Part shown: in pieces, positions 24,116-32,747 of the stretch
Numbering within the stretch: the first letter of the stretch is position 1
Layout of the letters: every line of letters begins with the position of its first letter
From: Gammaproteobacteria bacterium
GTDB lineage: Bacteria; Pseudomonadota; Gammaproteobacteria; Pseudomonadales; Balneatricaceae
Direction of reading: 5' to 3'
NCBI GenBank assembly: GCA_024230095.1
Contig: JAAERS010000419.1
Location: 1 to 42,886, forward strand
Length of the DNA stretch: 42,886 bases
Translations under genes and position numbers: made by a program
Notes under the pieces: generated by a model
The model's database searches: none
What the model was told of the DNA's origin: nothing
Seen by the model: only the letters and a program-made list of their open reading frames with translations

Positions 24116-27084
24116 TAGCCTTTCACCCTGTCATTAGTTGGATCTACAAAATGGTTACTCACCACTTCCACTTCCACATGTATTCCCTTTAAAGGGTAAG
24201 CGGCATAAATTCTCTCACCATGTCGGCTAGGGCCGTTGGCCAAGAACCCTAAGGCTATATAGTTGTTAAGCTCGGGGCTATAAGTCATAGAACTTACCCA
24301 CCCTTGTTTATCAACCCCGGCTTTGGCTTGCGTTTCTGTAACCAAAATGGAACCTGTTTGGATAGCCTCACTTGGGTTAACGGCCTTTAGACCAACTAGT
24401 TTTGGTCTAGCATCATCCTGCAGACCTTCACGCTGCATTAGGTTTTTACCAATAAACCATTTCTTCTTGGATGCCATACCTGCCATATTCACATCACCTA
24501 CAGTCACTCGCCCATCGAGTTCTGCTCCGGTTACATGACCTTTTTCAATGCGCAAAGCACCCAAGGCTTCCAAACCGTAGGGGATAATGTCAAATTCCTC
24601 CCCACTATCCATGATATGCTGCCAAACCGCTTCACCATGGTCGGCTTCGGTATACACTTCGTAGGCCATTTCACCAGAAAAGCTCAAGCGTAATATTCGC
24701 AGTGTAGCGCCATGATGTTGACCATGAACTACACCCATAAAAGGAAAGCTTTCGTTACTAAAATCAATATCTGCAAAAGCTTTTTGCAAAGTAGCCCTAG
24801 CATCGGGACCGGCTATCGCCATAGCGGCCCAACGTTCACTGATTGAACTCACCCTAACCCGCAGTTCTGGCCAGTCTATTTCTAGACAGCGTTCCAGATG
24901 CGCCAATGCAGGGCCAGCCTTAGCGGTTGTGGTCGTCATGAAATAACGGTCTTCCGCCAAACGTGACGTCGTACCATCGTCGAATATGTGGCCATCTTCT
25001 CGTAACATAAGGCCATAGCGGGCCTTGTTGACTGGTAAACTACTAAACATGTTGATATAAACACGATCTAATAGTTCAGCGGCATCGGGGCCTACAATTT
25101 CAATTTTTCCCAAGGTGCTAACATCACACATGGCAACCTTGGAGCGAACATGAGCCGTTTCTCGCACATAGGCTTCATTAATGCCCTCGCCGGCCAGTGG
25201 ATAATATTGTGCACGTCGGAATAATCCGGTTTCAACAAACACCGCTCCTTGACGTTCATGCCACTCCTGCATAGGCGTGCGACGTAAAGGTTTAAAGTGA
25301 GCTCCTATTTCACGACCACCGATGCCGCCCATAGAAACAGGCGCAATAGGTGAACGAAAACGGGTGGTACCTGTTTCAGCAATGCTTTGGCCTTGGCATT
25401 GCGCCATGATGGCTAAAGCATTGACGTTAGAAGTACGGCCTTGGTCATTGGCCATACCAAGTGTTGTGTAACGCTTCATATGTTCAACAGAAACAAACCC
25501 TTCTAGGTGAGACTGAACAACATCAGCGGCCGTCACGTCATGCTGAATATCAACTAATTGCTTACCCTTAGATGGCACTCGCCATAAAGGCTCGATATGC
25601 AAATCACCTATCAAATCATGACTAGGTTTAACGATATCGTTAGCATCAGAATCTAATTCCTGACAGGCCGCTTTAGCAGCCATAACAGCTTGGTCTATGC
25701 CCTCATGTAAGCCAAATTCACCCTCTGCAGCAGCGACAGACCAGGTATCCTCGGCTTGCTTGTCAACGACAAAAGCCGCAATTTGATTGTCATAAACAGG
25801 CGGCGTTCCACCGTGTGCCGCCATTTGCACTTGTGGCGTCCAACCACCAGAGTGCAGCAAGGCATCACACTCAATAATGCGTGTTTGACCAACACCTTGG
25901 CCATTCGCGGCCAAATCAGCTATAGCTACTTTACGTACCCCATGCCAACCCTTAGCCTTGGTTACAACACACTGAACATGCACAGGAATACCGCGCTCCA
26001 TACAGCCTTTAAGCAGCGCTGCAGGCGGTTTTTGGCGACTATCTACTAAGGCACTTACCTGCACACCTTGATCGTGATAATCGAATGCCACTTGATAGGC
26101 ACTGTCATTATTAGTGAAAACCACCAACTTATTACCCGCTGCAACACCATAATGATTAAGCATTTTGCGCGCACCTGAGGCCAACATAACACCAGGCTTA
26201 TCATTGTTGGCAAACACCAATGGCCGCTCAATAGCGCCTGTAGCAATGATAATTTTCTTGGCTTGAATCTTGTGATAGTTATGACGAACTTTACCATCGA
26301 CCACTTCATGCGCCGCTAGGGTATTGCCATCAAAGCGCCCCCAGCAAACAGTTTTGCACAATAAAGTCACATTATCAGCAGCGTGTAAGGCGGCAATAGT
26401 ATCTAAACGCCACTGTTCCAATTGGCCATCTTTTAGGTTCCTTGGTTCATTAAGAAGCTGACCACCGAACTCGTCATGTTCATCCATCAATAGGACTCGC
26501 AGGCCACTATTGGCCGCACTAAGAGCGGCCGCTAAACCCGCGGAGCCTCCACCAATAATGGCCACATCCGTGAAACTGTTAACTCGGTCGTAAACATCTG
26601 GATCTGCTTCTGTCGGCACCTTTCCCATGCCCGCCGCGCGACGAATGGAAGGTTCATAAAAGCTGTACCAAAGTTTAGCTGGCCACATAAATGTCTTATA
26701 GTAAAAACCGGCAGAAAATGGCGAGCCAGGTAATATAGAACCTACCACATTGTTAATGGATAACAAGTCCAATTTAGGTGAAGGCCAGCAGTTTTGCGAG
26801 CTGACTTCCATACCAGAGGTGACCTGATGCATGGTCGCTCGAGCATTGGGTTCGGAACATGCTCCGCTCCCAATAGTTACTAATGCACCAGTTTCTTCGG
26901 GACCACAAGATGTAATACCACGTGCCCGGTGATATTTAAAGCTTCGGCCGACAACCTCGATGCCATTAGCCATAAGTGCCGAGGCAATAGTGTCTCCTTC
27001 GCGAGCCGCAAGCATGCGGCCATCAAAACTAAATTGCAGTTCCTTCTCGCCGACTCGGCCGGCACCATGTCTAAATCCACTCAT
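24115..27084 (-). CDS. soxA: Sarcosine oxidase, alpha subunit
   Basis: The 989-residue alpha subunit binds NAD+ and, at the interface, tetrahydrofolate. In order: an N-terminal ferredoxin-like segment (ELQFSFDGRMLAAREGDTIA; no iron-sulfur cluster in the family), a pyridine-nucleotide-disulfide-oxidoreductase-like domain with AIIGGGSAGLAAALSAANSG near 175, and a C-terminal GcvT-type folate domain from about 620 (VRETAHVRSKVAMCDVSTLGKIEIVGPDA... AIAGPDARATL... GAELDGRVTVGDV). Family reaction: sarcosine + THF + O2 gives glycine + 5,10-methylene-THF + H2O2. Length is normal. It overlaps soxD by 4 bases (ATGA) and soxG by one. Confidence 0.97.
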   Translation of the reverse strand: MSGFRHGAGRVGEKELQFSFDGRMLAAREGDTIASALMANGIEVVGRSFKYHRARGITSCGPEETGALVTIGSGACSEPNARATMHQVTSGMEVSSQNCWPSPKLDLLSINNVVGSILPGSPFSAGFYYKTFMWPAKLWYSFYEPSIRRAAGMGKVPTEADPDVYDRVNSFTDVAIIGGGSAGLAAALSAANSGLRVLLMDEHDEFGGQLLNEPRNLKDGQLEQWRLDTIAALHAADNVTLLCKTVCWGRFDGNTLAAHEVVDGKVRHNYHKIQAKKIIIATGAIERPLVFANNDKPGVMLASGARKMLNHYGVAAGNKLVVFTNNDSAYQVAFDYHDQGVQVSALVDSRQKPPAALLKGCMERGIPVHVQCVVTKAKGWHGVRKVAIADLAANGQGVGQTRIIECDALLHSGGWTPQVQMAAHGGTPPVYDNQIAAFVVDKQAEDTWSVAAAEGEFGLHEGIDQAVMAAKAACQELDSDANDIVKPSHDLIGDLHIEPLWRVPSKGKQLVDIQHDVTAADVVQSHLEGFVSVEHMKRYTTLGMANDQGRTSNVNALAIMAQCQGQSIAETGTTRFRSPIAPVSMGGIGGREIGAHFKPLRRTPMQEWHERQGAVFVETGLFRRAQYYPLAGEGINEAYVRETAHVRSKVAMCDVSTLGKIEIVGPDAAELLDRVYINMFSSLPVNKARYGLMLREDGHIFDDGTTSRLAEDRYFMTTTTAKAGPALAHLERCLEIDWPELRVRVSSISERWAAMAIAGPDARATLQKAFADIDFSNESFPFMGVVHGQHHGATLRILRLSFSGEMAYEVYTEADHGEAVWQHIMDSGEEFDIIPYGLEALGALRIEKGHVTGAELDGRVTVGDVNMAGMASKKKWFIGKNLMQREGLQDDARPKLVGLKAVNPSEAIQTGSILVTETQAKAGVDKQGWVSSMTYSPELNNYIALGFLANGPSRHGERIYAAYPLKGIHVEVEVVSNHFVDPTNDRVKG

Positions 27085-27365
27085 GACTTCACCTCCCCTT
27101 GTGCTGGAGGAGTATCATGGGGAAAGCCGACCCAACTAATATCATGGGTTAATGTATTTCGCTGTACTTTTAACCAGCTACGACAACCCAATGCATGGTG
27201 CCAATATTCTAGGTGCTCACCAGCCACGTTATCTCGTTCAAATACATATTCGTTCCAGGTTTCAAGATTGGCATCGTTAGCAGGCAAAAGCCGGCTTGCG
27301 TCTTCACCATAAGTGAATTCGGCGTGCTCGCGCTCGCCACAATGAGGACAGTTAATTCGTATCAT
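27081..27365 (-). CDS. soxD: Sarcosine oxidase, delta subunit
   Basis: A 94-residue zinc-binding subunit. I start it at 27365 (MIRINCPHCGE), the conserved SoxD opening; the frame is open further upstream but would run into the soxB coding region. Cys6, Cys9, His57 and Cys61 match the four zinc ligands known in the family. It lies 13 bp behind soxB and its TGA overlaps the soxA ATG. Confidence 0.95.
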   Translation of the reverse strand: MIRINCPHCGEREHAEFTYGEDASRLLPANDANLETWNEYVFERDNVAGEHLEYWHHALGCRSWLKVQRNTLTHDISWVGFPHDTPPAQGEVKS

Positions 27366-27378
27366 ACTGATAGTCCCT

Positions 27379-28635
27379 TTAATGTGCTTTTGGATAAGGG
27401 CCAGCGCCCTTTTCATCAATGGTGTAACCCTTGGCAAACCGGTCAAGGGTATAGGCTTCATTTAACGCATGGGCTTTATCATTAGCCATGGTGTGGGCAA
27501 AACACCAACCGGAAGCTGGGGTGGCTTTAAAACCTCCATAACACCAGCCTGTGTTGAGGTATAAACCATCAATAGGGCCGACATCGATAATAGGTGAACC
27601 ATCCATAGACATGTCCATTATGCCCCCCCAGTTACGCAGTAGTTTTAAGCGTGACAGACTGGGCATGATAGAAAGCCCACCTGATATGACATCTTCAAAT
27701 ACTGGTAAATTGCCGCGTTGTGCATAAGTATTGTAGCCATCAATGTCCCCACCAAACACTAGGCCACCTTTGTCCGACTGAGAAATATAAAAATGACCAG
27801 CACCAAACGTAACCACACCATTAATCACAGGTTTATAAGGTTCGGTAACAAAAGCTTGTAGAACATGACTTTCAACGGGTAAACGTATACCGAGTTTACT
27901 AGCCAGGCGACTGGAGTTACCCGCTACGGCTAAGCCAATTTTATCAGCGCGGATGTCGCCACGAGAGGTTTTAACCCCCACGACCTTTTCGCCCTGATGG
28001 ATAAAATCAACCACTTCACAATTTTGAATAATATCAACACCAAGCTGATCGGCAGCTCGAGCATAACCCCAAGCTACAGCATCGTGTCGGGCATTACCTG
28101 CGTCAGGCTGCAATAAGCCGCCAAATATCGGGAACCGTTCACTATTGGCTGCTGCCAATGTCGGTTCACGCTGTAAGACTTCATCACGAGAGAGAATTTC
28201 GGCCTTTATGCCATTTAATCGCATGGAGTTGCCGCGACGGGCAAATACATCATATTGAGACTTAGTATGGGCTAGGTTCAAAACACCACGGGGTGAAAAC
28301 ATGGCGTTGTAATTTAAATCCAATGCCATATCCCGCCACAAATCCATTCCATGCTCATAAAATGGTGCATTGCCATCAAGCATATAATTAGAACGGACAA
28401 TCGTGGTGTTGCGACCTACATTACCGCCACCAATCCAGCCTTTTTCCAACACGGCGACCTTGGTAATACCATGTATTTTGGCCAAATAGTAAGCCGTTGC
28501 CAAACCATGACCACCCCCACCAACAACAATAGCCTCATAGTGAGACTTAGGTTCAGGATCGCGCCATGCTCTTTGCCAGTTTTTATTACCCGTCAGGGCC
28601 TGCCATGCAATATTCAGGGCGTTGTAGTTGCCCAT
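27379..28635 (-). CDS. soxB: Sarcosine oxidase, beta subunit
   Basis: The 418-residue catalytic subunit, a DAO-type flavoprotein holding non-covalent FAD and covalent FMN. VVGGGGHGLATAYYLA is the FAD loop (38-53), NVGRNTTIVRSNY follows, and His184 in NARHDAVAWG is at the position of the histidine that binds FMN in other heterotetrameric sarcosine oxidases. The C-terminal GWCYGGFKATPASGWCFAHTMA segment is typical. First gene of soxBDAG, with GGAGG a few bases before its ATG. A hairpin (28667-28682) and a strong dyad (28734-28762) lie upstream. The glyA and purU genes that accompany sox in some bacteria are absent. Confidence 0.97.
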   Translation of the reverse strand: MGNYNALNIAWQALTGNKNWQRAWRDPEPKSHYEAIVVGGGGHGLATAYYLAKIHGITKVAVLEKGWIGGGNVGRNTTIVRSNYMLDGNAPFYEHGMDLWRDMALDLNYNAMFSPRGVLNLAHTKSQYDVFARRGNSMRLNGIKAEILSRDEVLQREPTLAAANSERFPIFGGLLQPDAGNARHDAVAWGYARAADQLGVDIIQNCEVVDFIHQGEKVVGVKTSRGDIRADKIGLAVAGNSSRLASKLGIRLPVESHVLQAFVTEPYKPVINGVVTFGAGHFYISQSDKGGLVFGGDIDGYNTYAQRGNLPVFEDVISGGLSIMPSLSRLKLLRNWGGIMDMSMDGSPIIDVGPIDGLYLNTGWCYGGFKATPASGWCFAHTMANDKAHALNEAYTLDRFAKGYTIDEKGAGPYPKAH

Positions 28636-28666
28636 ATAGCCTCCAGTATTTTCTTTAGGGACTCCA

Positions 28667-28762
28667 CACCCAACAATGGGTGCGAGCCAAAATCATTATG
28701 CAAAGGTACTGAAAGAGATAGTCGATAACTAAGTTAAATTCGACAATAATAGTCGAATTTAA
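28667..28762 (-). promoter_or_regulatory. Control region of soxBDAG: leader hairpin and 11-bp-arm dyad
   Basis: Two structures lie in the 258 bp between the tRNA-Val gene and soxB. CACCCA/TGGGTG (28667-28682) makes a 6-bp hairpin with a 4-base loop 31 bases before the ATG. Farther up, TTAAATTCGAC (28734-28744) and GTCGAATTTAA (28752-28762) are perfect 11-bp arms around a 7-base spacer, with two further GTCGA/TCGAC boxes at 28721-28725 and 28790-28794. This looks like a regulator-binding site; it has no U tract, so it is a poor terminator for the tRNA gene. CATAAT on the minus strand near 28697-28702 is a weak -10 candidate. Confidence 0.5.
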
Positions 28763-28893
28763 TAAAATTACAGGTGTTTATTTACTATTTTCGACGTGAC
28801 TGATGGATGGAAAGCCAATAAATTAGGCCCAACATGACCCTAAAGTCACCACTAGAGGCTACAATTAAGTTATCCGATATGGACAGATATAAG

Positions 28894-28969
28894 TGGTGGG
28901 TGATGACGGGATCGAACCGCCGACCCTCTGCTTGTAAGGCAGATGCTCTCCCAGCTGAGCTAATCACCC
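28894..28969 (-). tRNA. tRNA-Val (anticodon UAC)
   Basis: A 76-base gene with encoded CCA. On the minus strand it starts GGGTGATTAGCTCAGCTGGG, has anticodon loop CUUACAA, T loop GTTCGATCC, and closes with CATCACCC CCA-end pairing. It is the familiar gammaproteobacterial tRNA-Val(UAC). Its sequence is identical to the copy at 35158-35233. Confidence 0.98.
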
Positions 28970-29012
28970 ACTTTGAGGTATTCGATCAACGGCGTGACCG
29001 AATGAGCTGCGT

Positions 29013-29040
29013 ATTATATAGATAAAATCATCTTGGTCAA
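29013..29040 (-). promoter_or_regulatory. Promoter of the single tRNA-Val gene
   Basis: On the minus strand TTGACC (29035-29040) and a perfect TATAAT (29013-29018) are 16 bases apart. A GC-rich ACGCAGC follows the -10, the discriminator type expected for stringently controlled stable-RNA genes. The same GCAGC follows the -10 of the Asp-Val-Asp promoter. Confidence 0.82.
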
Positions 29041-29084
29041 TCCAAAAAACCATTAAATTCAAGGTATTTGTAATTTACTTCAGG

Positions 29085-29113
29085 CTGTAAATATAACGTT
29101 ATACGGCTATAAT
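29085..29113 (+). promoter_or_regulatory. Candidate fabV promoter with internal palindrome
   Basis: A perfect TATAAT at 29108-29113 lies 32 bases before the fabV ATG. The hexamer 17 bases upstream (CTGTAA, 29085-29090) is a weak -35. Between them lies the perfect 12-bp palindrome TATAACGTTATA (29092-29103), well placed for a repressor that blocks polymerase. Confidence 0.5.
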
Positions 29114-29144
29114 AGCGTCAACGAATCAATAACAAGGGAATATC

Positions 29145-30341
29145 ATGGTTATTAAACCCCGTGTACGCGGCTTTATGTGCATCACAACCCACCCTACTGG
29201 TTGTGAAGCCAATGTCAAAAATCAGATCGAATACGTTACTAGTAATGGCAAAATCGACAACGGGCCTAAAAAAGTGCTCATAATTGGCGCATCGACAGGC
29301 TATGGTTTGGCTTCGCGTATCACCGCAGCCTTTGGCAGTGGTGCCGACACCTTAGGCTTGTTTTTTGAAAAGCCGGGGACTGAAAAGAAACCTGGCACGG
29401 CTGGCTGGTATAACTCTGCCGCTTTCCATAAGCATGCTGAAGCCCAAGGGTTATACGCCAAAAGCATCAACGGTGATGCATTTTCTAATGAAATTAAGCA
29501 AGTCACCATTGACACTATCAAGGCTGACCTAGGCCAAGTAGACATGGTTGTATATAGCCTAGCGTCGCCTCGTCGCCAACATCCAATAAGTGGAGAAATT
29601 TATACTTCAACTCTCAAGCCAATTGGCAAGGATGTTGTTCAACAAGGTGTTGATACAGACAAAAACACCATCAAAGAATTCACTATCGAAGCAGCTTCGC
29701 AAGAAGAAATAGATAATACAGTAGCGGTAATGGGAGGTGAAGACTGGCAGATGTGGATAGATGCCCTAAGTGAAGCAGATGTCCTTGCCCCAGGTTGCAA
29801 AACCACTGCCTATACATACATCGGTGAAACCGTAACACGGGATATCTATTGGGATGGTACTATCGGTGCTGCTAAGAAAGACCTAGATAAGAAAGTCACC
29901 AACATCCGTCAAACCATGAACAACATCGGTGGCGATGCGCGGGTCTCCGTGCTCAAAGCTGTCGTTACTCAAGCTAGTGCGGCAATTCCAGTAATGCCTC
30001 TGTATCTTGGTCTACTATTTAAGGTTATGAAAGCTGAGGGCACCCATGAGGGTTGCATTGAACAAATCGATCTATTATTTCGGGAAAGCTTATACGGCAA
30101 AGCACCCCACATGGATGAAGAGGGTCGCCTGCGTGCTGATTACAAGGAAATAAAACCCCATGTACAACATGAAGTTGAGGCTTTGTGGGCACAGATAACG
30201 GATGATAATTTGGAACAAATTAGCGATATGCAAGGGTACAAGGAAGAATTCCTGCGCTTGTTTGGTTTTGGTCTTGATGGCGTTGACTATGATGCTGATG
30301 TTAGCCCAATTGCTGATATTAAAGCCCTAATTAGCTCCTAA
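29145..30341 (+). CDS. fabV: Enoyl-[acyl-carrier-protein] reductase FabV (trans-2-enoyl-CoA reductase family)
   Basis: NADH-dependent reductase for the last step of each fatty-acid elongation round. The 398-residue length is normal for this unusually large SDR-like family. It opens [20 protein letters not shown], has the nucleotide loop [20 protein letters not shown], and the catalytic Tyr-x8-Lys as [10 protein letters not shown] within [13 protein letters not shown]. Family knowledge: FabV is naturally resistant to triclosan and can replace FabI. AAGGGA is 5 bases before the ATG. The GGDEF/EAL gene starts 5 bp after its stop. Confidence 0.97.
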   Translation: MVIKPRVRGFMCITTHPTGCEANVKNQIEYVTSNGKIDNGPKKVLIIGASTGYGLASRITAAFGSGADTLGLFFEKPGTEKKPGTAGWYNSAAFHKHAEAQGLYAKSINGDAFSNEIKQVTIDTIKADLGQVDMVVYSLASPRRQHPISGEIYTSTLKPIGKDVVQQGVDTDKNTIKEFTIEAASQEEIDNTVAVMGGEDWQMWIDALSEADVLAPGCKTTAYTYIGETVTRDIYWDGTIGAAKKDLDKKVTNIRQTMNNIGGDARVSVLKAVVTQASAAIPVMPLYLGLLFKVMKAEGTHEGCIEQIDLLFRESLYGKAPHMDEEGRLRADYKEIKPHVQHEVEALWAQITDDNLEQISDMQGYKEEFLRLFGFGLDGVDYDADVSPIADIKALISS

Positions 30342-30346
30342 CCCCC

Positions 30347-32701
30347 ATGCCCTCCAGTAGTAAGCTTGGTATTCGCAACAACATTTGGGTTATGCAAATG
30401 TTACTTGCCGGTGGTCTGGTCACCCTATCCAATGTTTACTACTGGTTTATCCTTGATGAGGCCCTAGTCTCAGCATCATCAGTCAATTTATGCACTATTA
30501 TTGGGCTGGTCTATTTACTACCAGCCAGTGCTTGGCGCCACACACTGCCGACCATAACTGTCGCTCATCTAGTTTCTTATAGCTTATTTTCACAAAGCAC
30601 GGCTTCGCCATTATTAGGCCTAGCTATCCTCGCCGGCGGCTTCCTTGGCGGTTACATTGGCAAACACTTAACCAATGTATGGAGCGCTAATGAATTTAGT
30701 GGTTACTTTGCTACTTACCTTCCTACGGCACCACCTACTATTATCGCTTATTTATTCATCGTTTGTGCACTCAACCTACTGCATTACGGTAATGATTTTT
30801 TAATGTATTTTAAAACAACGGACGAAATCTTATTTCACTTACATTTACTGGAATTTACTGTGCTTGGTGGCGTTGTATTTGCCATTTTGCAACTATTGCA
30901 ACAGTCACAACCCGCAAAAAACTGGCCTCGGGTGATTATGGGTGCCGCACTTTCAGCAATGACTCACCTAGTTATTATTTATCTATTTCCAAACAATTAT
31001 TGGTTACTCGGTTGTACTTTACTCGCCTCCGCATACTTGGTCGGTTCAATAGGCACGGCCACTGCTATCGCCTGCGCAGCTGGCTTCGCTCCTTTTAAAT
31101 GGGGCCTAGACGGAAACGCTCTGATCGCGAGTACAGAATATACTAACTACGCCTTGCTTGGCTTTGTTATGAACATACTAGCCCTCATGCGTGACGGTTT
31201 TGCTAATGCTGCTAGACAGGGAAAGCCATACAGCTTTTCACTATCTCCAACAAATAGTATCAAACTGACAATGGAGGCCCCAGAAGTAGAATCTCTGCGT
31301 CTACAGCTAGAACAACAAAGCGTAGAAATAATTAACGCTAACAGAAATTTAGAAGAAAAAAATGCTGAGCTTCACAGACTCACAACACATTTAGAACTAC
31401 AAAAACAGACTTACAAACATTTGGTTGAAATTGACGAATTAACCAACCTTAAATCAAGGCGCTTTTTTTCCAATCAAATAGCCGATGGCGTGCGTAATAG
31501 GGATTACTGTATCTTAATGATTGATATGGATAATTTTAAGAGCGTAAACGACATCTACGGCCACCATGCTGGGGATCTGCTGCTTATCGCCTGTGCCAAA
31601 GTTTTTCATCGCGAATGCAGTGGCAATACATTCGCTGCTCGACTGGGTGGTGAGGAATTTTGTATAGCGCTAGACACCAATGAATTACAAGACGCTTTAA
31701 AATTTGCCGAGCAAATACGTCAGCAAATCGCCAATACCAGCATAAAACTTCATAATATTGCCATCAAACGTAGCATCAGTGTGGGCTTGGCCAAACTCAA
31801 AGTTGATGACATGCTCAAGGACATAATGAGCCAAGCAGATGCCGCCCTTTATGAAGCCAAGCAGGCAGGTAAAAACTGTGTGCGAGCAGCTGATCAACAG
31901 TTTATAGAGAGTTGGCTCCAAGGCCGCAAAGCCCCAAAACTGGAAGCCATTATAAAGGGCATTGATAATAACGAATTCGTATTTCACCTGCAGCCCATAT
32001 GCAAAATAGACAATGGTGATATCGTAGGGTTTGAAGCACTCATGCGCTGGGAGCGCACAGATGGCAGTATCTTGGCCCCTAGTCACTTTTTAGAATTGGC
32101 ATTGTCTCGCCCTGCTTACAGTAAGTTTAGAAAAAAGGTTATGCTGCAAATAATTCCCATCATGCAGAAACTGCATGAGCTGAATGACACTTATTACTTA
32201 TCGGTCAACGCGGACAGTGCCTTTTTCCATACTTCGCGCTACGTGGGGGACATCATCACTCAACTCAAAAAAGCTGGTTCCAATACAACTAAACTTGTCT
32301 TTGAACTGCCAGAAACAGCCCAGATTCACGACCACGAAATGGTGTTAAAAAATGTGAATTACTTGCGACAAAATGGCGTCCATATTGCGCTGGATGACTT
32401 TGGTATGGAACACTCCAACATGGACCGAATTCGCGATTTCCCCGTTGACTATGTAAAAATAGATCGCAGTTTTATTAAGGATCTGCAACAAAACCCTCGT
32501 TCCATTGCTATTGTTTCAGCTTTGGTGACCATGTCAAAAGAGCTACACTTTGACATTATTGCTGAAGGTATCGAAGACAAAGGGCAAGCTGAGATGCTCA
32601 TAGATGCCGGTGTAACACGCGTACAAGGCTATTATTACGGCGAACCCAAACCGCTGCTTCACTGGTTAAAAAATGACAAGCATAGAGACATTCAACTATA
32701 A
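30347..32701 (+). CDS. Membrane GGDEF-EAL cyclic-di-GMP enzyme
   Basis: A 784-residue protein. Residues 12-285 form about seven to eight hydrophobic helices with no motif I recognise (MASE-like membrane sensor). A coiled coil (about 312-360) leads to a diguanylate cyclase domain with DxLTxLxxRR-like DELTNLKSRR, MIDMDNFKSVND and GGEEF at 434-438, an active-site variant. No RxxD inhibitory site precedes it. The EAL domain (about 530-770) keeps EALMRW (563-565), SVN, FELPET, DDFG (683-686), VKIDRSF and AEGIE, so the metal ligands look intact; loop 6 after DDFG reads MEHSN instead of the usual TGYSS. It may make, degrade or only sense c-di-GMP. It starts 5 bp behind fabV without a clear Shine-Dalgarno sequence, so coupled translation is likely. 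Confidence 0.9.
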   Translation: MPSSSKLGIRNNIWVMQMLLAGGLVTLSNVYYWFILDEALVSASSVNLCTIIGLVYLLPASAWRHTLPTITVAHLVSYSLFSQSTASPLLGLAILAGGFLGGYIGKHLTNVWSANEFSGYFATYLPTAPPTIIAYLFIVCALNLLHYGNDFLMYFKTTDEILFHLHLLEFTVLGGVVFAILQLLQQSQPAKNWPRVIMGAALSAMTHLVIIYLFPNNYWLLGCTLLASAYLVGSIGTATAIACAAGFAPFKWGLDGNALIASTEYTNYALLGFVMNILALMRDGFANAARQGKPYSFSLSPTNSIKLTMEAPEVESLRLQLEQQSVEIINANRNLEEKNAELHRLTTHLELQKQTYKHLVEIDELTNLKSRRFFSNQIADGVRNRDYCILMIDMDNFKSVNDIYGHHAGDLLLIACAKVFHRECSGNTFAARLGGEEFCIALDTNELQDALKFAEQIRQQIANTSIKLHNIAIKRSISVGLAKLKVDDMLKDIMSQADAALYEAKQAGKNCVRAADQQFIESWLQGRKAPKLEAIIKGIDNNEFVFHLQPICKIDNGDIVGFEALMRWERTDGSILAPSHFLELALSRPAYSKFRKKVMLQIIPIMQKLHELNDTYYLSVNADSAFFHTSRYVGDIITQLKKAGSNTTKLVFELPETAQIHDHEMVLKNVNYLRQNGVHIALDDFGMEHSNMDRIRDFPVDYVKIDRSFIKDLQQNPRSIAIVSALVTMSKELHFDIIAEGIEDKGQAEMLIDAGVTRVQGYYYGEPKPLLHWLKNDKHRDIQL

Positions 32702-32747
32702 ATTCCCACCCACTGCTACTAGGCATACCCCCCTGGCTAAACCAAAT

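Noticed and set aside
27366-27461. Extended SoxD starting inside soxB
   Set aside because: The added residues are soxB coding sequence in another frame; the conserved zinc motif starts at Cys6 from the ATG at 27365.
28734-28762. Dyad as terminator of the single tRNA-Val gene
   Set aside because: It lies over 130 bp beyond the tRNA, is AT-rich and has no U tract; operator is the better reading.
28785-29025. Short reading frames over the tRNA-Val gene on both strands
   Set aside because: They are translations of tRNA sequence; the same artefact recurs at 35043-35231.
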